A stretch of DNA of 64,000 bases. Source: Deinococcus sp. Arct2-2 (GTDB taxonomy: Bacteria > Deinococcota > Deinococci > Deinococcales > Deinococcaceae). Both the position numbers and the translations under genes were made by a program. The notes below the pieces were generated by a model. It searched no databases. It was not told the DNA's origin and saw only the letters and a program-made list of their open reading frames with translations. Numbering within the stretch: position 1 is the stretch's first letter; every line of letters begins with the position of its first letter. Of this stretch, positions 18,046-27,150 are shown one piece after another. Where the stretch lies: assembly GCF_004801315.1 (NCBI RefSeq), contig NZ_SSNW01000016.1, positions 8,823 to 72,822 of the forward strand. The letters are read 5' to 3'.

Positions 18046-18908
18046 TGACTGGACAGGCGAAGTTTGGAGTTGTGACTGATGGTGGGCTGGACGCTTACGC
18101 AGACCTGAAGAACAGCGTGCCTGTCGCGCCGTTCAGTGTGAATTTCGGCAGCGTCAGCAGGCGCACGCATGAAATTAGCCGGGAAGACTTGCTCCGCGAG
18201 TTGGCGACCAACCCGGAACATCCGACCAGCAGCCAGCCCACGCCGCAGGACTGGGCCGACGCTTACCGGGCGGCGGGCACGCCGGAAGTGTTGGCGGTCA
18301 CCATCAGCGCGGGCCTCAGCGGCAGCCGGAATGCGGCGGAGCAGGCCACGCAAGTGACGGAAGGCGCAAAGGTGACTATTCACGATTCGCGCACGCTCAG
18401 CGCGGCGCAGGCATTTCAGGTACATGCCGCCGTCACCGCTGCCGAACGGGGCGAAAGTATGGGTACGGCGCTGGACTGGATGAAAGCCCTAGAACAGGAA
18501 ACGGAACTATATTTCACGATTGAGACGCTGGAATACCTGCGGCGCGGCGGGCGCATCGGGCGCGTGCAAGCTACGTTGGGCGGGCTGCTGAACCTCAAGC
18601 CAGTCATTACGGTGGACAAGACCACAGGCGCGTACACCAATCTGGCCCGCGTGCGCTCTTACCGGAGCGCCATAGAAGCGATTGCCACGCAAATGACAAC
18701 CCGCTTTGGCGAAGGAACGCCGCTGCGGTTGGGCCTGTTGTACGGCAGCGAGCGGGCCGACGCCGACGCGTTGCTCAAGGCAGTTCAGGCGCGGCATCCG
18801 GTGATCTGGGCAGGCTTCGCGGGTGTGAATCCGGTGCTGAATATTCATACCGGACCAAGAACGGTGGGCATCGCGGCAGCACCCGGCGCGTGGCCTTGGG
18901 AGCGCTAG
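18045..18908 (+). CDS. DegV-family fatty-acid-binding protein
   Basis: 287 residues. DegV proteins (FakB-like) hold a fatty acid between two domains and can present it to a kinase. Visible are the N-terminal VVTDGGLD, the loop [16 protein letters not shown] (about 86) whose Ser contacts the carboxylate, and the C-domain signature [12 protein letters not shown]...LNLKPVITV (about 165-195). No fakA is in the window. Its first base is the last base of the preceding dehydrogenase stop. The C-terminus ([12 protein letters not shown]) is normal. Confidence 0.88.
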   Translation: MTGQAKFGVVTDGGLDAYADLKNSVPVAPFSVNFGSVSRRTHEISREDLLRELATNPEHPTSSQPTPQDWADAYRAAGTPEVLAVTISAGLSGSRNAAEQATQVTEGAKVTIHDSRTLSAAQAFQVHAAVTAAERGESMGTALDWMKALEQETELYFTIETLEYLRRGGRIGRVQATLGGLLNLKPVITVDKTTGAYTNLARVRSYRSAIEAIATQMTTRFGEGTPLRLGLLYGSERADADALLKAVQARHPVIWAGFAGVNPVLNIHTGPRTVGIAAAPGAWPWER

Positions 18909-18918
18909 TAACGTCAGT

Positions 18919-18951
18919 TGCTTAGACCCTTCGACCCCAGACCCTTAAACG
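18919..18951. repeat. Inverted TCTAAGGG repeat units
   Basis: TTAGACCCTTCGACCCCAGA and CCTTAAAC in the 61-base gap between convergent genes. Confidence 0.4.
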
Positions 18952-18969
18952 CCTTACTCACGCCCAAAT

Positions 18970-19875
18970 TCACCCCCGCATGTGGAAATACCGCACGAAC
19001 TCCCTAAATCCCAGCCGCTCGTAGAAGGGGGCGACATTCGTCCAATCGATCGCCATCGCCTGTGCGCCACGAGCTTGCAGGTGGGTCATAGCGGCCAACA
19101 TAAAGGCGCTCCCGACGCCGCCGCCCCGCAAATCGGGCGCAATGCCGATGGGGCCGAGGCCGCCTACCAAGTCGTCCGTTCCCACCGCTTGGCGCAGAGT
19201 CTCGGGGAAGAAAAAGGAGGGCAGCACGGCGGCGTCGGTTTCCAGACCGGTCAGGGCGAATCCGGCCACTTGCGGGCCTTGCATCAGCATCAGCACTTGC
19301 GAAGGATTGCGGTCAGCCACAGCTCCGGCGTCGTGTTTCCAGCGGGGGCCGAAGACGGCTTCGGCAAAGGCCAGCAGCGGCGGGATCATCCCCGCTTGGC
19401 TGGCGTCGGTGACGTGGAAACCCGCTGGGACAGTGAAGGCGGGCAGGGGCGAGCGCAGGTCAAGCGCCATGTCCGAGCTTTCGCGGCCTGTGCGGGTAAA
19501 TCCCAGTGCTTCAAAAAAAGGCAGGCTGGCCGCTGTGGGGGCGGGCAAAAAGTGGCCGCGTTCTTCGCCCAGCGCCACTGTGACGGGGCCGATGCGTTCG
19601 CGGGCCTCCTGCATCAACGAGCGCCCCAGCCCTTGCCGTCTGAAATCTGGATGCACAAGAATCAGGCGAATGTGCGCGTGGGCGTAGGCTTCAGGCGGGC
19701 GCAGAGCAAGGGCGGCCAGCAAAGTGCCGTCTGGGGCGCGGCGGGAGAGCCAGTGGCCGCCATTGCCTAGCCGGTGTTCCAAACCGCGTGGATGGGGGAG
19801 CATGTCCGGCCATGCGGCGGCCCAGAGTGCGTGTAGTTCGGTGGCAGTGGGAACGGGGGGAGTTGGAACGGTCAT
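18970..19875 (-). CDS. Tandem GNAT acetyltransferase (two domains)
   Basis: 301 residues from ATG 19875, which overlaps the nagZ stop (ATGA); a longer frame upstream is shadow of nagZ. Two GNAT domains: the first with acetyl-CoA loop [15 protein letters not shown] (about 72-87), the second with [15 protein letters not shown] (about 247-262) and the C-terminal FYERLGF segment. The substrate is unknown. Its coupling to nagZ suggests an amino-sugar or peptidoglycan-related amine, but that is inference. Confidence 0.85.
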   Translation of the reverse strand: MTVPTPPVPTATELHALWAAAWPDMLPHPRGLEHRLGNGGHWLSRRAPDGTLLAALALRPPEAYAHAHIRLILVHPDFRRQGLGRSLMQEARERIGPVTVALGEERGHFLPAPTAASLPFFEALGFTRTGRESSDMALDLRSPLPAFTVPAGFHVTDASQAGMIPPLLAFAEAVFGPRWKHDAGAVADRNPSQVLMLMQGPQVAGFALTGLETDAAVLPSFFFPETLRQAVGTDDLVGGLGPIGIAPDLRGGGVGSAFMLAAMTHLQARGAQAMAIDWTNVAPFYERLGFREFVRYFHMRG

Positions 19876-21347
19876 GGGTTCACCTCGGCAAAAGGCAAGT
19901 GTCCGGTCAGGGAACGCTGGCCGCTCAGCCATCCCAGCAACGCGGCGCGGGCTTCGGGCCGAAAGCCGAAGCTGACGGCAGCGGGCGCGTCGATGTCCAG
20001 CACGGCGTAGGGGTTGTACAGGGCCAAATGCAGATCGGGCTGCACGCCCAGCAAGGCACTCTGGCGGTGGCGGGTGGTGGTGGCGAGGATGACAGGCAAG
20101 CCACTGGCGCGAATGGCGGCCCAGTCGAGTTCTTCGGGTGCGTCGTAAGCGTGCAGTTGCACGGAATACACGTTGCCGAGTTCGCGTGCGAGCGTATCGG
20201 CATCTACGCTGGCTTCGCTCACGTTTTCGCGTTGCACGCGGCGTTGGGCCACTAGCAGTACACGGGAGCCGGGGGGCGGTGGGGTGGGATTTCGGTATGC
20301 ACTGAGGCCATGCGCCCAAGCTTCGGCAAAGAGGGGCGTGTCGGTGGCAGGATCAAAGGCGGTGGAGGCGGACGGATAGGCGGCGGCGAGCGTGTGCAGG
20401 CGGCGCAGGCTGGCGTCGAGTTCGCTGGGGTTCAGGGTGGGCAGGGCGGCTTGCATGGCGCTCAGGGTGGCTTCTTGGGCGTCGCGGCGACCTAGGGCCA
20501 TGACCAGATCGGCTCCAGCCCGTAGCGCCAGCACCGCTGCTTCTCCGCGTCCGTAGTGAGAATCAATGGCCTGCATCCCCATACTATCTGTCAGAGTTAT
20601 TCCATCGTAACTCCATTCAGTGCGCAGGAGATCGGTCAGGATTGGGCGGGACAACGTGGCGGGGTGAACGGCGTCTAGGGCGTCATAGACGATGTGTGCG
20701 GTCATAATGGCAGGCGTGAGGGGCAACAAATCGCGGAAGGGGGCAAACTCGGTAGCGTCCAGTTCAGCGCGGCTTTTGCTGACGCGGGGTAAGGCTTTGT
20801 GACTGTCTAAGTGCGTGTCGCCATGACCGGGAAAATGCTTGACGCAGGCGGCCACTCCACCGGAGGCATGTCCGGCCAAAGCGGCCCGCCCATGCCGGAT
20901 CACCAGTGCGGCGTCTGCGCCATACGCCCGCTCCCCGATCACCGGGTTGGCGGGGTTGACGTTTACGTCCAGCACGGGCGCAAAGTTCCAATTGATGCCC
21001 ACTGAGCGCAGTTGGCGGGCTAGCGCCGCGTTCACTTGCTCCGTCAGCGCCGGATCGTTGGCCGCGCCGAGACCCATTGCAGACGGTGCGAACGGCCAGA
21101 AGGTGGGCCGCAAAATCGCGCCTCCCTCGTGGTCTAGAGCAATTAGGGCGTCGTCGCCCAGCACTTCCCGCAAGTCGGCACACAGGCGCGAAAGCTGCTG
21201 CGCCGACTCTATGTTTTTGCCGAACAAGCACACGCTGCGGACGCCGTGCCGGGTCAGGTGAGCGGCAGTATCGGCGTCTAGGACGGGGCCGGGAATATCT
21301 ACCATCGCCAATGCGCCGTGCTGCGGGCGGGATGCTTGTGGGGTCAC
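19872..21347 (-). CDS. nagZ: GH3 beta-N-acetylhexosaminidase (NagZ-like)
   Basis: 491 residues from GTG 21347. The catalytic (beta/alpha)8 domain (about 1-320) has ALDHEGG (about 71), the NagZ histidine-aspartate dyad motif [14 protein letters not shown] (about 168-181) and the nucleophile Asp in TLTDSMGM (about 250). These remove terminal GlcNAc from muropeptides in cell-wall recycling. A C-terminal extension of about 150 residues makes it longer than the roughly 340-residue enterobacterial form, as in two-domain Gram-positive enzymes. Leaderless GTG start; nanE is divergent. Confidence 0.9.
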   Translation of the reverse strand: MTPQASRPQHGALAMVDIPGPVLDADTAAHLTRHGVRSVCLFGKNIESAQQLSRLCADLREVLGDDALIALDHEGGAILRPTFWPFAPSAMGLGAANDPALTEQVNAALARQLRSVGINWNFAPVLDVNVNPANPVIGERAYGADAALVIRHGRAALAGHASGGVAACVKHFPGHGDTHLDSHKALPRVSKSRAELDATEFAPFRDLLPLTPAIMTAHIVYDALDAVHPATLSRPILTDLLRTEWSYDGITLTDSMGMQAIDSHYGRGEAAVLALRAGADLVMALGRRDAQEATLSAMQAALPTLNPSELDASLRRLHTLAAAYPSASTAFDPATDTPLFAEAWAHGLSAYRNPTPPPPGSRVLLVAQRRVQRENVSEASVDADTLARELGNVYSVQLHAYDAPEELDWAAIRASGLPVILATTTRHRQSALLGVQPDLHLALYNPYAVLDIDAPAAVSFGFRPEARAALLGWLSGQRSLTGHLPFAEVNP

Positions 21348-21354
21348 GGGACTC

Positions 21355-21360
21355 AGGGTA
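21355..21360 (-). promoter_or_regulatory. nagZ: Leaderless -10 box for nagZ
   Basis: TACCCT on the minus strand ends 7 bases before GTG 21347; supports the GTG start. Confidence 0.55.
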
Positions 21361-21419
21361 ATACGGATTGGGGAAGGAGCCGTGCATTCTTGGGTGTGGG
21401 GGCGAAATGTGTGGGATGG

Positions 21420-21652
21420 GCGTCTAAGGGTCTAGGGCCTAAGGAAGGGCAATCCCTACGCTCACTCACCCCCTCCCCAGCCCTCCCCCCTCAAGGGAGA
21501 GGGAGCAACACCAAGTTTCTGGCCCTTGCTGTTAGCCCTCGCCCCTTGCGGAACTCGCAGAGCTGCGGAGCAGAGAGGGGCTTGGGTTGCAGCGGGGTGA
21601 GGGGGCAGTTCAGCGACGCCCCCGCCCATCCCCTTAGACCCTTAGACGCCTT
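21420..21652. repeat. Repeat cluster between nagZ and nanE
   Basis: The 363-base gap 21348-21710 is filled by GTCTAAGGGTCTAGGGCCTA at left, CCTCCCCTCAAGGGAGAGGG-like hairpins, CTCGCAGAGCTGCGGAGCAG and the inverse TTAGACCCTTAGACG at right: the same sandwich as at 11084 and 16855. No gene. Confidence 0.5.
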
Positions 21653-21697
21653 TACCTAAACCGCCAATCCACACCCCACCCACCCCCGCCGATGCTT

Positions 21698-21703
21698 TAG
21701 GCT
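21698..21703 (+). promoter_or_regulatory. nanE: Leaderless -10 box for nanE
   Basis: TAGGCT ends 7 bases (TCCCCCC) before ATG 21711. Confidence 0.6.
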
Positions 21704-21710
21704 TCCCCCC

Positions 21711-22421
21711 ATGACCGAACAAGCAGCCCGTTCTCCCCTACCCGCCGCCCTCGAACGCCTGCGCGGGCAACTGGTGGTCAGTGTGCAGGCCGACGACGGC
21801 AGCCCGCTGAGAGAAGTCGTACATATCGTGGCGCTGAGCCGGGCGGCACTCTTGGGTGGGGCAGCGGGCCTGCGCCTGCGTTCGGCAGAAGATATTAGGG
21901 CGGTGCGGGCCATCACAGGCGTGCCGATCATCGGGTTGACCAAGCAGGCTCACCCCGGAACTGACGTGTATATCACCGCTACGCCGCGAGAAGTGCGTGA
22001 GGTAGCCGAAGCCGGGGCCGACATCGTGGCCTTCGACGGCACCGATTTGCTGCGCCCATACAGCGTTACAGAGTTAGTTGCAGCGGCACACGCGGCGGGT
22101 GCTTTGGCGATGGCCGACATCAGCACCTTGGCTGAGGCGCAGGCGGCATATGCAGCAGGGGCCGACATCGTGGGAACGACTATGAGCGGCTACACGCCTC
22201 ACAGTCCGCAGGGGCAAGGGCCGGATTTTGCGCTGATGGAAGCGTTGGCGGTGGCTGGCTTCCCATTCATTGCTGAGGGGCGTATCAATTCACCGGAGTT
22301 GGCCGCGGCAGCGTTGAATACAGGGGCGCTGTGCGTAGTAGTGGGAAGTGCGATTACCCGTCCTGACCACGTCACACGCTGGTTTGCACGGGCGATCCGA
22401 GGTACTACGCCGGGCGCATGA
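21711..22421 (+). CDS. nanE: N-acetylmannosamine-6-phosphate 2-epimerase
   Basis: 236 residues, family length. NanE converts ManNAc-6-P to GlcNAc-6-P, feeding amino sugars to NagA/NagB. The TIM-barrel signatures are present: VSVQADDGSPL (about 25), GVPIIGLTKQAHPGTDVYITAT (beginning about 71), ADIVAFDGTDLLRP and the phosphate-binding GRINSPELAAAALNTGALCVVVGSAITRP end, with Glu-Gly-Arg (AEGRI). No other sialic acid genes (nanA, nanK) are in the window, so it may act in murein or chitin sugar recycling with nagZ and the GH20 enzyme. Confidence 0.93.
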   Translation: MTEQAARSPLPAALERLRGQLVVSVQADDGSPLREVVHIVALSRAALLGGAAGLRLRSAEDIRAVRAITGVPIIGLTKQAHPGTDVYITATPREVREVAEAGADIVAFDGTDLLRPYSVTELVAAAHAAGALAMADISTLAEAQAAYAAGADIVGTTMSGYTPHSPQGQGPDFALMEALAVAGFPFIAEGRINSPELAAAALNTGALCVVVGSAITRPDHVTRWFARAIRGTTPGA

Positions 22422-22531
22422 GAGGCAGCGGCGCAATTCTCAGGTTGCCGTTAGATTCACACGCTAGTCTGAGCGCAATCTCAACATGACCTCAAGGCCA
22501 GTCTCCCAAGACCTGTGGGCGTGCCGATTTC

Positions 22532-22537
22532 AAGGAG
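22532..22537 (+). promoter_or_regulatory. Strong ribosome-binding site for sugar-binding protein
   Basis: AAGGAG 7-8 bases before ATG 22545 decides this start over an upstream in-frame GTG at 22515. The 123-base leader after nanE suggests an own promoter. Confidence 0.65.
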
Positions 22538-22544
22538 TTTTGCT

Positions 22545-23786
22545 ATGACATCCACCTACAAAAAAGCTCTACTGACCGCCGCCCTCATTGCCGCATCCAC
22601 CGCAGGCGCACAGAAGACCGAGCTGGAATTCTGGACGATCAGCCTCGCACCCTTGTTCAACGATGAAATGAACCGTCTGGTGTCGCAGTTTGAGAAGGAA
22701 AATCCCACGATCAATCTGAAATGGGTGGACGTGCCCGCCAACGCGATAGAGCAAAAGCTGCTGGCTGCCGTCGCGTCGGGCCGCCCGCCTGCCGCCGTGA
22801 ACCTCAGCAGCGATATGGCCGTGAAGTTGGTGCAGCAAGGGGCGCTGGAGCCTTTGACCCTCTCTGACGCGCAGAAAAAGAGCTATTTCGGCAGCCCACT
22901 GAACACCTTTACCTTCGACGGCAAAACGATGGGCGTGCCGTGGTACTGGGCACCCAAAGTCGTGGCCTACAACACCGACATTTTCCGCAAGGCAGGGCTA
23001 GACCCCGCCAACCCGCCCCGTACCATTCAAACGCTGATTGCCGCTGCTAAACAGATCAAAGACAAGACCGGCATGTACGGCTTCATGCCCAATATCAACA
23101 ACATCAATATGCTGTTCATGTTCCAAGAAGCGGGCTTGCCTATCTTTGACAAGAGCGGCGCAAAGGCTGTGTTCAATAGCCCGGAGCATGTGAAGCTGCT
23201 GCAAACCTACGTGGACTTGTACAAAGGTGGCTACATCCCCGAAGACACCATGCGCCGGGGCTTTACCGCCGCTACCGAACTGTATTCCAGCGGCAAGCTC
23301 GCCATGTTGATTACGGGGCCGCAGTTCATCTTGCGCGTCGCCAACGATAACAAGGCCATCTATGACCTGACCAAAGTTGCGCCCTACCCCATCAACATTG
23401 CCGGAAACGTGATTCATACGCCGCTGATGGGCTTTACCGTTCCCAAAGGCGTGAAGGATAAGGCGCTCTCGCAAAAGCTGGCACTGTTCCTGACCAACGA
23501 TGTGAACCAGTTGCAATTCAGCAAGGTTACAAAGACTACCTTTCCTAGCACCGTGAAGGCCAGCACCGACAAATTCTTTAAGCAGGGTGGCGCAAATGCT
23601 ATCGATCAAGGTAAGTTGGTCAGCAGCACCGAACTGAAAAAAGCCAAAGATCTGACGTTGGTTTACCCTGACGCCAGCAAACTGAACAAGGTGTTTAAAG
23701 ACAATGTAGAGGCAGCAATGGCAGGCCAGAAAACGGCTAAGCAGGCGCTGGATGACATTGTGAAGGCGTGGAACGCGAGTCTGTAA
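22545..23786 (+). CDS. Sugar ABC transporter substrate-binding protein (family 1)
   Basis: 413 residues. Signal peptide (TYKKALLTAALIAASTAGAQ, cleavage near residue 22; no lipobox cysteine), then the ELEFWTISLAPLFNDEMNRL start and GVPWYWAPKVVAYNTDIFRK hinge pattern of family-1 (maltose/sugar type) binding proteins. It would capture a sugar in the cell envelope, plausibly an amino sugar given nanE upstream and GH20 downstream. No permease or ATPase gene is adjacent, so it is an orphan in this window and must use a transporter encoded elsewhere. Confidence 0.88.
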   Translation: MTSTYKKALLTAALIAASTAGAQKTELEFWTISLAPLFNDEMNRLVSQFEKENPTINLKWVDVPANAIEQKLLAAVASGRPPAAVNLSSDMAVKLVQQGALEPLTLSDAQKKSYFGSPLNTFTFDGKTMGVPWYWAPKVVAYNTDIFRKAGLDPANPPRTIQTLIAAAKQIKDKTGMYGFMPNINNINMLFMFQEAGLPIFDKSGAKAVFNSPEHVKLLQTYVDLYKGGYIPEDTMRRGFTAATELYSSGKLAMLITGPQFILRVANDNKAIYDLTKVAPYPINIAGNVIHTPLMGFTVPKGVKDKALSQKLALFLTNDVNQLQFSKVTKTTFPSTVKASTDKFFKQGGANAIDQGKLVSSTELKKAKDLTLVYPDASKLNKVFKDNVEAAMAGQKTAKQALDDIVKAWNASL

Positions 23787-23788
23787 GG

Positions 23789-24445
23789 ATGATTTCAACA
23801 AAGGGTAGGGTCGTCTTGATGGCGGCCCTATTATTGTGTGGTACCGGGTCAGCGCGAGTCAGCAAACCGCATAGACCGCACGCTTCTGAACCTGTTTCTA
23901 CACCGTATTACCCAGCCTACCGCCCCGACGATCAGCCCGAGTTCCCGCTCACTTCCGAGGTGGATCAGTCCCGAGTTGCCCCCGGTATTTGGGACACGCC
24001 GCCGGAATTGATCGGTGACTCGCGGGTGGGCGTGCTTACCGATGATGGGGTGAATCGGGGCTTCTTGTTCATCGGTGCCTACGAATCGCGCATTGGCGAG
24101 GAGTATTTGGTGCTGCGGTGCGTGGCTGGCAGCGAATACGAACTGCGACTGGTGCTAGAGCAACCGCTGCTCAGGACGCAGGCGTACCGTTTTGAGGCGG
24201 CTTGGACTGGAAGCACGCGCACGCTGGAGCTTGGGCCTGCTGACCCGGAAACCGCAGACTCCGTATTGCTGGCGAAAGCCGACGCTGCCGCCTTATTCGG
24301 CAATCTTTTGACAGGCCAGAAGGTACAGATGACTGTTTCGCCTCTATCCAGCTCAGGCACGATGCTGGGCAAATCGCTCACGCTGAACTTTGACGGTGCG
24401 GGCGTGGCGGAAGGCTGGCAAAGGATTGATCGCTGCCAACCCTAA
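23789..24445 (+). CDS. Secreted hypothetical protein
   Basis: 218 residues from ATG 23789, two bases after the preceding stop. Signal peptide (about 1-22, VVLMAALLLCGTGSA), then a Pro/His-rich linker and a beta-rich domain with two Cys (LRCVAG, RIDRCQP). No family recognised. It sits between a sugar-binding protein and GH20 enzyme, all three exported, so a shared role in extracellular glycan use is plausible but unproven. Confidence 0.6.
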   Translation: MISTKGRVVLMAALLLCGTGSARVSKPHRPHASEPVSTPYYPAYRPDDQPEFPLTSEVDQSRVAPGIWDTPPELIGDSRVGVLTDDGVNRGFLFIGAYESRIGEEYLVLRCVAGSEYELRLVLEQPLLRTQAYRFEAAWTGSTRTLELGPADPETADSVLLAKADAAALFGNLLTGQKVQMTVSPLSSSGTMLGKSLTLNFDGAGVAEGWQRIDRCQP

Positions 24446-24497
24446 GCAGGTTTAGCCCATCGGATTCAGGTCAGGCAAATACACAAAGGTGATTGAA

Positions 24498-26549
24498 ATG
24501 CAACCAAAAACACGACTTAAAATGAACCTAAGCGCGGCTTTACTGCTGAGCTTGCTGATGAACGGAGCCGCCCAAGCCGCCCCACTCCAACTCTCCCCCG
24601 TCCCCGATGCCCGCGCCCTTACGCCGCTGGGAACGCTCGTTCCTGCACCCAAGCAGGCCAGTTTTCCGGCGGGCGTGTTGCCCTTGGCGGGCTTGGGCGT
24701 GCGCGTGGTGGGCACTGCGCCCGAACTGGCTTGGGCCGTGCGCGACTTGCGGGCCGAGTGGAAAACGCGGCTGGGAGCAGAGTTACCGGATTCGGGAAAA
24801 GTGATGATCACGGTGGGAACGCTGGACAACCCAGACCTCGCCGCCAAATTGAAAACGGCTGGGCTGACGGCAACGGGCGCGGAAGGCTACGCGCTGTGGG
24901 TGGAGGCGGGCGGCGCGTATGTGGTGGGCGCAGACGCACGCGGGGCGTACATGGGGGCGCAAACGCTTCGGCAATTGCTGACGCAAGGCGGCCTGAAATT
25001 CGCCCGTATCAGCGACTCGCCCGCGCTCTCTCAGCGCATTGCGATGATTTATCTGGATCAATACAGCGCGGCCATTAACGACAAACTTATTCCTATGTTG
25101 GCGGCCCTGAAGTACAACAGCGTGTTGGTCATGAGCAACTATGTGCAGTGGGACACGGCCAAAGCGGGCGGCTGGGCGCATCCCGGCGGGGCCAGCAAAG
25201 CGGAGGCGGCGCGGGTGGCGGCGTTGGCCCGCAGCTACGGCCTAGAGCCGATTCCGCTGATAGAAACGCTGAGCCATGTGGGCTGGATGTACTACGGGGG
25301 CAAAAATCTGGACTTGCGCCAAGACCCCGACAGCCAGAATGCGTGGGCTTACGACACCCTCAATCCGGCCACCTACTCGCGGGTCATCCTGCCCATTTTG
25401 AAGGAAGCGGTGGACGTGTTTAAGCCCAAAGTCATTCATATCGGGCATGACGAAGTGCGGAACCGTGACCGCTTTCCGGCCCGCGAGAACGGCAAGGCGC
25501 TGGGATTCGAGAAACTGTTTGTAGACGACGTGGTGAAGCTGCACGATTATTTGAAGATGCAGGGCGTAGGCACGATGATGTGGCACGACACCGCGTTTGC
25601 CGACGCCGTGATTGCCACGCTGCCCGCGCAGTTGCCCAAAGATATTCAGGTGGCCTACTGGAATTACGCCCCCGGCAACAGCTTTGGCCTACTAGGACGC
25701 ATCAAGGCGCTGGGATTCCCGGTACTGGGCGCGTCTTGGAATGAAGTGGGCAACGCGGAGGGCTACGCCAAAGTTGCCGCGCAGGTGGGCGCAACGGGCA
25801 TGATTCAAACGCGCTGGACAGGCTATTTTGGCAACCCCAGCATTTGGGACGGGGCGGCAGATCAGGGCGTGCCGTTCGTGCGGGCGGCCAATTCTTTTTG
25901 GAACCCGGCGGCAGGCAGCGTGCCAAATGCAGAGGGCATTTACCGCGCCACCTACCAGCCGGAAGCGTACCGGGCTACGGCTGGCACACTCGTCAATTTG
26001 GCCCCGCTGGTCACGCGCTCGCTGACCGACGACGATGAAAAAGGCTGGATTTTGAAGGGTGCAGACATAGATTTGCGGAACCTGAAGACCGGAGTGAACC
26101 GCTTCGGCGCGTACACATTCAGCGTTACGGGGGCAGTGATGCTGAAGGGTTCGCGCCCCGCTGCCAAAGACCTGCCCGAACGGGTCACGGTGGAACTGGG
26201 GCGCAAGGCCACGTCCATCGCCTTCCTGCACACCACTGGCTGGCCCGCCGCCACCGCCCGCGAGGTGATCGGGCGCTACGAGGTGCGCTACGCCGATGGC
26301 AGCATGGTCAATCAACCGCTGGAATATGGGCGGCACATCCGGGCATGGACGGATACACTGCCGAGTTCTATGATTCCGGCCCCGGCGTGGGCGGGCAAAA
26401 CCAAAGACGGCCTAGAAGTGGCCGTGCCTGTGCTGGACTGGGTCAACCCCAAACCCGACAAGGTCATTTCGTCGGTGACGGTGGTCAGTGAGGGCAAAAA
26501 TGCCAACCTGACCTTGATCGGGCTGACGCTGATTGGAGAAGGGAAGTAA
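24498..26549 (+). CDS. Secreted GH20 beta-N-acetylhexosaminidase
   Basis: 683 residues from ATG 24498 (AAAGGTG 6 bases upstream; a GTG 9 bases earlier is possible). Signal peptide (about 1-28, ending AAQAA), GH20b N-terminal domain (about 40-165), and TIM-barrel catalytic domain (about 170-470) with the Asp-Glu catalytic pair in HIGHDEV (about 315). GH20 enzymes release GlcNAc or GalNAc from chito-oligosaccharides and glycoconjugates with help of the substrate acetamido group. The C-terminal 180 residues form a beta domain. Fits outside-the-cell hydrolysis feeding the nanE/nagZ products. Confidence 0.87.
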   Translation: MQPKTRLKMNLSAALLLSLLMNGAAQAAPLQLSPVPDARALTPLGTLVPAPKQASFPAGVLPLAGLGVRVVGTAPELAWAVRDLRAEWKTRLGAELPDSGKVMITVGTLDNPDLAAKLKTAGLTATGAEGYALWVEAGGAYVVGADARGAYMGAQTLRQLLTQGGLKFARISDSPALSQRIAMIYLDQYSAAINDKLIPMLAALKYNSVLVMSNYVQWDTAKAGGWAHPGGASKAEAARVAALARSYGLEPIPLIETLSHVGWMYYGGKNLDLRQDPDSQNAWAYDTLNPATYSRVILPILKEAVDVFKPKVIHIGHDEVRNRDRFPARENGKALGFEKLFVDDVVKLHDYLKMQGVGTMMWHDTAFADAVIATLPAQLPKDIQVAYWNYAPGNSFGLLGRIKALGFPVLGASWNEVGNAEGYAKVAAQVGATGMIQTRWTGYFGNPSIWDGAADQGVPFVRAANSFWNPAAGSVPNAEGIYRATYQPEAYRATAGTLVNLAPLVTRSLTDDDEKGWILKGADIDLRNLKTGVNRFGAYTFSVTGAVMLKGSRPAAKDLPERVTVELGRKATSIAFLHTTGWPAATAREVIGRYEVRYADGSMVNQPLEYGRHIRAWTDTLPSSMIPAPAWAGKTKDGLEVAVPVLDWVNPKPDKVISSVTVVSEGKNANLTLIGLTLIGEGK

Positions 26550-26550
26550 T

Positions 26551-27129
26551 TTAGCTGTCCAGCACGCCCGAATAGATATCGTCGAGGCTCAGGCTTTGGC
26601 CCACGCAAGGCAACAGAATATCGCCGGAGCCGACTTGCTCGGAGAGTTCCCACTCTGACCCGCCCCGCTGATACACATACACGCGCCGTTCCTGCTGCTC
26701 TACGATCAGGTAGGTTTGCAGGCTGGGAATGGCGGTGTAGGCGGCGTGCTTGGCAAGGCGGTCTGTGCTGGCCGTGCTGGGAGAGATGATTTCCACCAGC
26801 AGACAGGGTGCGGTTTCATAGTGGGAGTCGGGGCGCTCGGCGCTGCACACCAACATTACGTCGGGGTAGTAAAAGTTGCTGGCATAGGGCAAGCGCAGCT
26901 TCATGTCAGACGAATACAAACGGCAGCCCTGCGCTCTGGCTGCCCGGTGCAACGCAGCCACGATATTCACGCCGATTTCGACGTGCTGACCGCTGGTTCC
27001 GGCCTGCGCTTTGGTTGCGCCGTGCAGCGCGTACACATAGCCGCCCACATACTCCCGCTTCACCGGGCTACTTTCCTCGGTTCGCAGGTACTCCGCTACG
27101 CTCATGGGCTGCAAACTGGGGGCGCTCAT
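26551..27129 (-). CDS. Uma2-family (DUF820) PD-(D/E)XK nuclease-fold protein
   Basis: 192 residues. Shows the DUF820 pattern: MSVAEYLRTEE start, YVGGYVYALHGATKAQ (about 25), YYPDVMLVC (about 85) with the metal-binding Asp, and LLVEIISPSTASTDR (about 108-122) with Glu and the SPST signature, then the KHAAYTAIPSLQTYLIVE helix-strand. Restriction-endonuclease-like fold; cellular role undefined, though the family is expanded in Deinococcus-Thermus and cyanobacteria. Ends 2 bases from the GH20 stop (convergent). Divergent from the Nudix gene with overlapping promoters. Confidence 0.88.
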   Translation of the reverse strand: MSAPSLQPMSVAEYLRTEESSPVKREYVGGYVYALHGATKAQAGTSGQHVEIGVNIVAALHRAARAQGCRLYSSDMKLRLPYASNFYYPDVMLVCSAERPDSHYETAPCLLVEIISPSTASTDRLAKHAAYTAIPSLQTYLIVEQQERRVYVYQRGGSEWELSEQVGSGDILLPCVGQSLSLDDIYSGVLDS

Positions 27130-27135
27130 AACGCT

Positions 27136-27141
27136 ATGTTA
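27136..27141 (-). promoter_or_regulatory. Leaderless -10 box for Uma2 gene
   Basis: TAACAT on the minus strand ends 6 bases before ATG 27129. It overlaps the 5' end of the divergent Nudix gene, so the two genes may interfere. Confidence 0.5.
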
Positions 27142-27150
27142 CTGCTGTCC

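Noticed and set aside
19876..20319. Extension of the double-GNAT gene to 449 residues
   Set aside because: Lies within nagZ in another frame and is Arg/Pro-rich nonsense.
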